From JANNVK01 sp031430435 (GTDB taxonomy: Bacteria > Acidobacteriota > Blastocatellia > Pyrinomonadales > Pyrinomonadaceae), in contig JANPBM010000119.1 of NCBI GenBank assembly GCA_031430435.1, forward strand, positions 31,942 through 95,941: a stretch of DNA of 64,000 bases, given 5' to 3'. The position numbers were made by a program, and so were the translations under genes. Below are positions 61,284 to 64,000 of the stretch, one piece after another (position 1 is the stretch's first letter; each line of letters starts with the position of its first letter). Under the pieces are notes generated by a model. It made no database searches. It was not told the origin of the DNA and saw nothing but the letters and a program-made list of their open reading frames with translations.

Positions 61284-62405
61284 ATGACTGCGGCAAAGGT
61301 TGTTTCATATCTTCGGCGTGAATATGAGAAAATAGCGGCGAGGTTTAATAACGTGTCGAATTATTTTATTTTGTGGTATCAAATCAATCGCGAAGACAGT
61401 TATCTCATCTGGTTTTCGGGTGATACGGACGGCGTTTATGTCGAAAACGGCAAGGTTCCGACATTTGGTTCAAAGGATTTTTTACGATATTTTGCCGAAT
61501 CGAAAAACATCGAAATAGTCGTTGAAGAACCGATTTTGCACAATTTTGATTCGGTGAAAGACTGGCTGAAAGACACAACAACAGAAATAAATCCGCATGA
61601 TTTTTTAGTAGTTTGGAATTCGACGGGCGACATTGCAAATACACTTAATCTTAAATTTCTCGGTAATCAAAAAGATGATTTGACTCAAATGCTTTACGGT
61701 AAGTTATTTGCCGGCAATAATTTACCTGCAATGCAAGCCGATTATTACGAACTTAAGTTGAGCAAAAAAGAAACTTTGCGGTTTGAAAAAATAATGCGAG
61801 ATTGTTTGCGAATCTTTACGGAATCAACTCGCGTTTCGGATTTCATCAAAAATCAACTGTTTGATTTAGAGCTTTTTAAGCCTGATTTCGCCGTCTTTCC
61901 AAAACAAATTTTCAAAGAAAAATTTGACGAATATCTGTTTATGAACCTCGAAGATTGGTTCAATAACGAAGACGATTTTAACTGTCTGCACTTTTTTCTC
62001 GAAGCGATAAACGAGCCTTTTTTATATTGTGCAATTCCCAATCATCACAACATTCCCGACCTGAAAATTGACCATAAAAAAGGTTATCGGCACTTTATCG
62101 ACGAATATACTTTTGCCAACCGACCAAACGAAGTCGGCTTGCGAATCAGTCCGACGAGTTTTTGGTATGGCGAAAGTTTGGATTGGGCAATCGTCGGCGA
62201 TTTGACGAATAATATTTTTATTGTCGGCTTGAAAAACCACGCGGCGTTGAACTTTAAGGCAGATTTCAGCGGACAATATTTCGATATTCACCAAGTAATT
62301 GAGAATATGGAAGAGGCGAATTTCATTTTGGGTAAAGCCGAAAATCCGGATTTTGGATGTGTGGAAATGGATAACAAAAAAGACATATTAAGCGTGTATA
62401 GTTAA
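61284..62405 (+). CDS. Uncharacterised 373-residue protein
   Basis: It begins MTAAKVVSYLRREYEKIAAR and has no signal peptide or membrane segment. The most characteristic stretches are DTTTEINPHDFLVVWNSTGD (about 92-111) and GESLDWAIVGDLTNNIFIVG (about 295-314). The Trp-, Asp- and aromatic-rich composition is like many cytoplasmic immunity-type proteins, but I cannot assign a family. It follows aroA by 20 bases and precedes two DUF3592 genes in the same direction. Confidence 0.6.
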   Translation: MTAAKVVSYLRREYEKIAARFNNVSNYFILWYQINREDSYLIWFSGDTDGVYVENGKVPTFGSKDFLRYFAESKNIEIVVEEPILHNFDSVKDWLKDTTTEINPHDFLVVWNSTGDIANTLNLKFLGNQKDDLTQMLYGKLFAGNNLPAMQADYYELKLSKKETLRFEKIMRDCLRIFTESTRVSDFIKNQLFDLELFKPDFAVFPKQIFKEKFDEYLFMNLEDWFNNEDDFNCLHFFLEAINEPFLYCAIPNHHNIPDLKIDHKKGYRHFIDEYTFANRPNEVGLRISPTSFWYGESLDWAIVGDLTNNIFIVGLKNHAALNFKADFSGQYFDIHQVIENMEEANFILGKAENPDFGCVEMDNKKDILSVYS

Positions 62406-62438
62406 ATTCGGGATTATATTTCGATTAAAACAGATAAT

Positions 62439-62870
62439 ATGAACAATCAAATTGCGGGTTTTGTGTGTTTGCTGATTGGCGTGGCAGCCGGAGTTTTTTT
62501 CGTATGGACGCTGATGCGATTTAAGAAAATCAGTAAATGGATTATTACGCAAGGAACTGTGCTTGAAAGCAAGTTACGCCCGGTTAGTGATAGTTTTGAG
62601 CCTTATGTAAAATACGAATATGTTGTGCGTGGTAAAAATTATACGCACGATACGCATAAGAATTTTAACTACATTTATGAATATGAAGAACAAGCTGTGA
62701 AAAAACTTAAGCCTTATCAGGTCGGCAAAAAGGTCAAAGTCTATTTCGACAGAGAAAACCCGCAAGATTCCGTTTTAGAAAAACGAGACGCAATTTGGCT
62801 TTATTTTTTCTGGGCTTTCATGAGTTTATTTTTTATATTTTGCGGAATTGGATTTTTGCTGAATCCGTAA
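62439..62870 (+). CDS. DUF3592 family membrane protein
   Basis: The 143-residue protein has an N-terminal helix (about 7-26), the DUF3592 core (ITQGTVLESKLRP, YVKYEYVVRGKNY, GKKVKVYFDRENPQDSVLEK) and a C-terminal helix (about 120-140). The family is unknown. It is a tandem paralogue of the next gene. Confidence 0.8.
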   Translation: MNNQIAGFVCLLIGVAAGVFFVWTLMRFKKISKWIITQGTVLESKLRPVSDSFEPYVKYEYVVRGKNYTHDTHKNFNYIYEYEEQAVKKLKPYQVGKKVKVYFDRENPQDSVLEKRDAIWLYFFWAFMSLFFIFCGIGFLLNP

Positions 62871-62892
62871 ATAAAGGATTTAATTAAATCAA

Positions 62893-63333
62893 ATGAATAA
62901 TCAAACTTTCGGGTTTATTGCGATTGCGGTTGGCATTGGTGTCGGAATCTGTTTCGTGCGGGCGTTGAAGCGACAGTTTGCGACCGGCAAATGGATTGCG
63001 GCAAGCGGAAAGGTTTTGGAAAGCAAAGTTCTTGACCACGGAAGTTCGCTTGAGCCGTATGTAAAATACTCTTATGTTGTGCGAGGGCAAACTTATATTT
63101 CTGACAGAATGGCGCCAAACCAATACGTTTTCAGTCAACCGGCGAGCATATCGTCGGTAGAAAAAATGATTGCTCCGTATCGAGCAGGCAAGCCGATCAA
63201 AATCTATTTCAATCCGCAAAATCCGCAAGACGCAGTAATTAAAAAGAGTGATTCGATGTTTGGGAATATTATTATCCTCGCCGTAAGTCTGATTTTTATC
63301 ATCGCCGGCTTAGGATTGATGAATAAAAAATAA
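62893..63333 (+). CDS. DUF3592 family membrane protein (paralogue)
   Basis: The 146-residue protein has the same layout as its neighbour: N-terminal helix, IAASGKVLESKVLD, YVKYSYVVRGQTY, GKPIKIYFNPQNPQDAVIKK, C-terminal helix. The shared blocks are nearly identical in pattern, so the pair arose by tandem duplication. Confidence 0.8.
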   Translation: MNNQTFGFIAIAVGIGVGICFVRALKRQFATGKWIAASGKVLESKVLDHGSSLEPYVKYSYVVRGQTYISDRMAPNQYVFSQPASISSVEKMIAPYRAGKPIKIYFNPQNPQDAVIKKSDSMFGNIIILAVSLIFIIAGLGLMNKK

Positions 63334-63354
63334 CGCGGAAATACGGGTTAAATT

Positions 63355-63822
63355 ATGGACAAACACAAACTGAAATTTTTCACCGAGTATTATCAATTCT
63401 ACATTTTAGACAAAGATTCCAAAGCTGCGACCGACAGCGATAATTTTTGGAATCCGCAAGCCGGCATCGACAAAATAGCGGTGGAAAATGGTTTGCTCGG
63501 AATTACGGTCGGCAAATACGGGGAGATTGATGTCGAAATAAATGTTTTGGAAACGCAAAATAATCTGCGGGATTTCGGTGAATTTGAACACGTTGTCGAG
63601 GCTTCGATTGATGTTTCTTCGGGCATTTTGCAGATAAAAAACTGCACCAATTTCGACCTTGAATTAGAACTGAATCTAACGCCGGGAACTTATGCCGTGC
63701 GAAGTTATTCGGCAAAATTGAGCAGTATCGGCAATGATTCAGGCGAAGATTATTATGTGATTGAAATTTGGGCATCAGACAAAATCGAACGAAAAGTTTT
63801 GAAGCAATTTACAGCAAAATGA
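63355..63822 (+). CDS. Uncharacterised 155-residue protein
   Basis: No signal peptide or membrane segment. Conserved-looking blocks are FEHVVEASIDVSSGILQIKN (about 82-101) and PGTYAVRSYSAKLSSIGNDS (about 113-132), then YYVIEIWASDKIERKVLKQF. I believe this is an uncharacterised bacterial family of beta-rich proteins, but I cannot name it. Its stop codon overlaps the next start (ATGA). Confidence 0.6.
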   Translation: MDKHKLKFFTEYYQFYILDKDSKAATDSDNFWNPQAGIDKIAVENGLLGITVGKYGEIDVEINVLETQNNLRDFGEFEHVVEASIDVSSGILQIKNCTNFDLELELNLTPGTYAVRSYSAKLSSIGNDSGEDYYVIEIWASDKIERKVLKQFTAK

Positions 63823-64000
63823 TTACAAATTGGGAAGAATTAGCGACCAAATTAAACGTCTTGCATCCCGACGGAAGCGAAACTTATACGTTTCACAATT
63901 CGCAGGAAGCGTTGGAAGAAATTCTCGGCGAAGAATGGATTCGGCATGCGGTTGATGCTTTTATCAACGGCGATAAAGGTAATGAATTGGCGATTAAAAC
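63819..64000 (+). CDS. Partial ORF, uncharacterised (continues beyond window)
   Basis: ATG at 63819 (within the ATGA overlap) opens a frame of 60 codons to the window end: MITNWEELATKLNVL, then LEEILGEEWIRHAVDAFING and GDKGNELAIK. The ILGEEWIRxAV block and the GNELA tail look conserved but I cannot name the family. The overlap implies it is translated with the preceding gene. Confidence 0.6.
   Translation, partial: MITNWEELATKLNVLHPDGSETYTFHNSQEALEEILGEEWIRHAVDAFINGDKGNELAIK

Noticed and set aside
1..64000. tRNA or rRNA genes
   Set aside because: I looked in all spacers for tRNA T-arm (GGTTCGAATCC) and rRNA-like text and found none; a tRNAscan run would be decisive.

Overview
The window looks like a chromosomal stretch of an Acidobacteriota genome, most likely class Blastocatellia (Pyrinomonadales type). 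The case rests on a VWA protein of the acidobacterial VWFA-related kind, a metzincin protease with Ca-binding FG-GAP repeats, a YARHG-repeat protein, a FecR-like protein, anti-sigma and LptC/OstA proteins of the type common in that phylum, a Gram-negative envelope (TonB receptor, LptC/OstA, lipoproteins) and low-to-mid 40s GC judged by eye. No rRNA, tRNA, CRISPR array, prophage or intact insertion sequence was seen. The placement is inference; no 16S gene is present.

Layout. 1-2.8 kb: 5' part of a type II PKS/FabF-like ketosynthase, an SPFH/zinc-ribbon protein preceded by a 42-codon ORF, and a DUF952 protein. 2.8-9.6 kb (minus): a DASS dicarboxylate transporter and a complete branched-chain amino acid ABC transporter (livK-H-M-G-F). 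9.6-18.8 kb: VanZ-like, FecR-like and TerC proteins, a PpiD/SurA-type isomerase, the metzincin, Nudix, FmdB and VWA proteins. 18.8-24.1 kb (minus): a cobalamin uptake locus, riboswitch - btuF - btuC - btuD - second riboswitch - btuB. 24.1-38.9 kb: CtpA-type protease, APC permease, class A beta-lactamase-fold hydrolase, a 992-residue LptC/OstA protein, Uma2, RecJ, UppP, SDR, S23 four-helix protein, ACT protein, a membrane zinc-ribbon protein, FolE and LarC. 38.9-43.2 kb: ArgS, a second Uma2, DAHP synthase and a MazF-type toxin-antitoxin pair. 43.4-57.9 kb: a compositionally distinct 675-residue exported protein, methyltransferase, Nudix-MBL fusion, YARHG protein, OsmC, glycine-zipper protein, AlkZ-like protein, TPR protein, ATP-grasp enzyme, secreted unknowns and an ECF sigma/PDZ anti-sigma pair. 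57.9-64 kb: GlgC, a membrane protein, AroA and a run of five uncharacterised plus-strand genes, the last cut by the window end.

The most interesting signals are not single genes. (1) Two separate cobalamin riboswitches control one B12 locus, and the first ends in a hairpin that looks able both to terminate transcription and to hide the btuF ribosome binding site. (2) Spacers are full of degenerate 7-base tandem repeats of several families, resembling the STRR repeats of cyanobacteria. Copies sit inside the larC and Nudix-MBL reading frames, supply the ribosome binding site of the S23 gene and flank that gene as an inverted pair. (3) Several genes have a TATAAT-like box so close to the start codon that leaderless or very short-leader mRNAs are likely.
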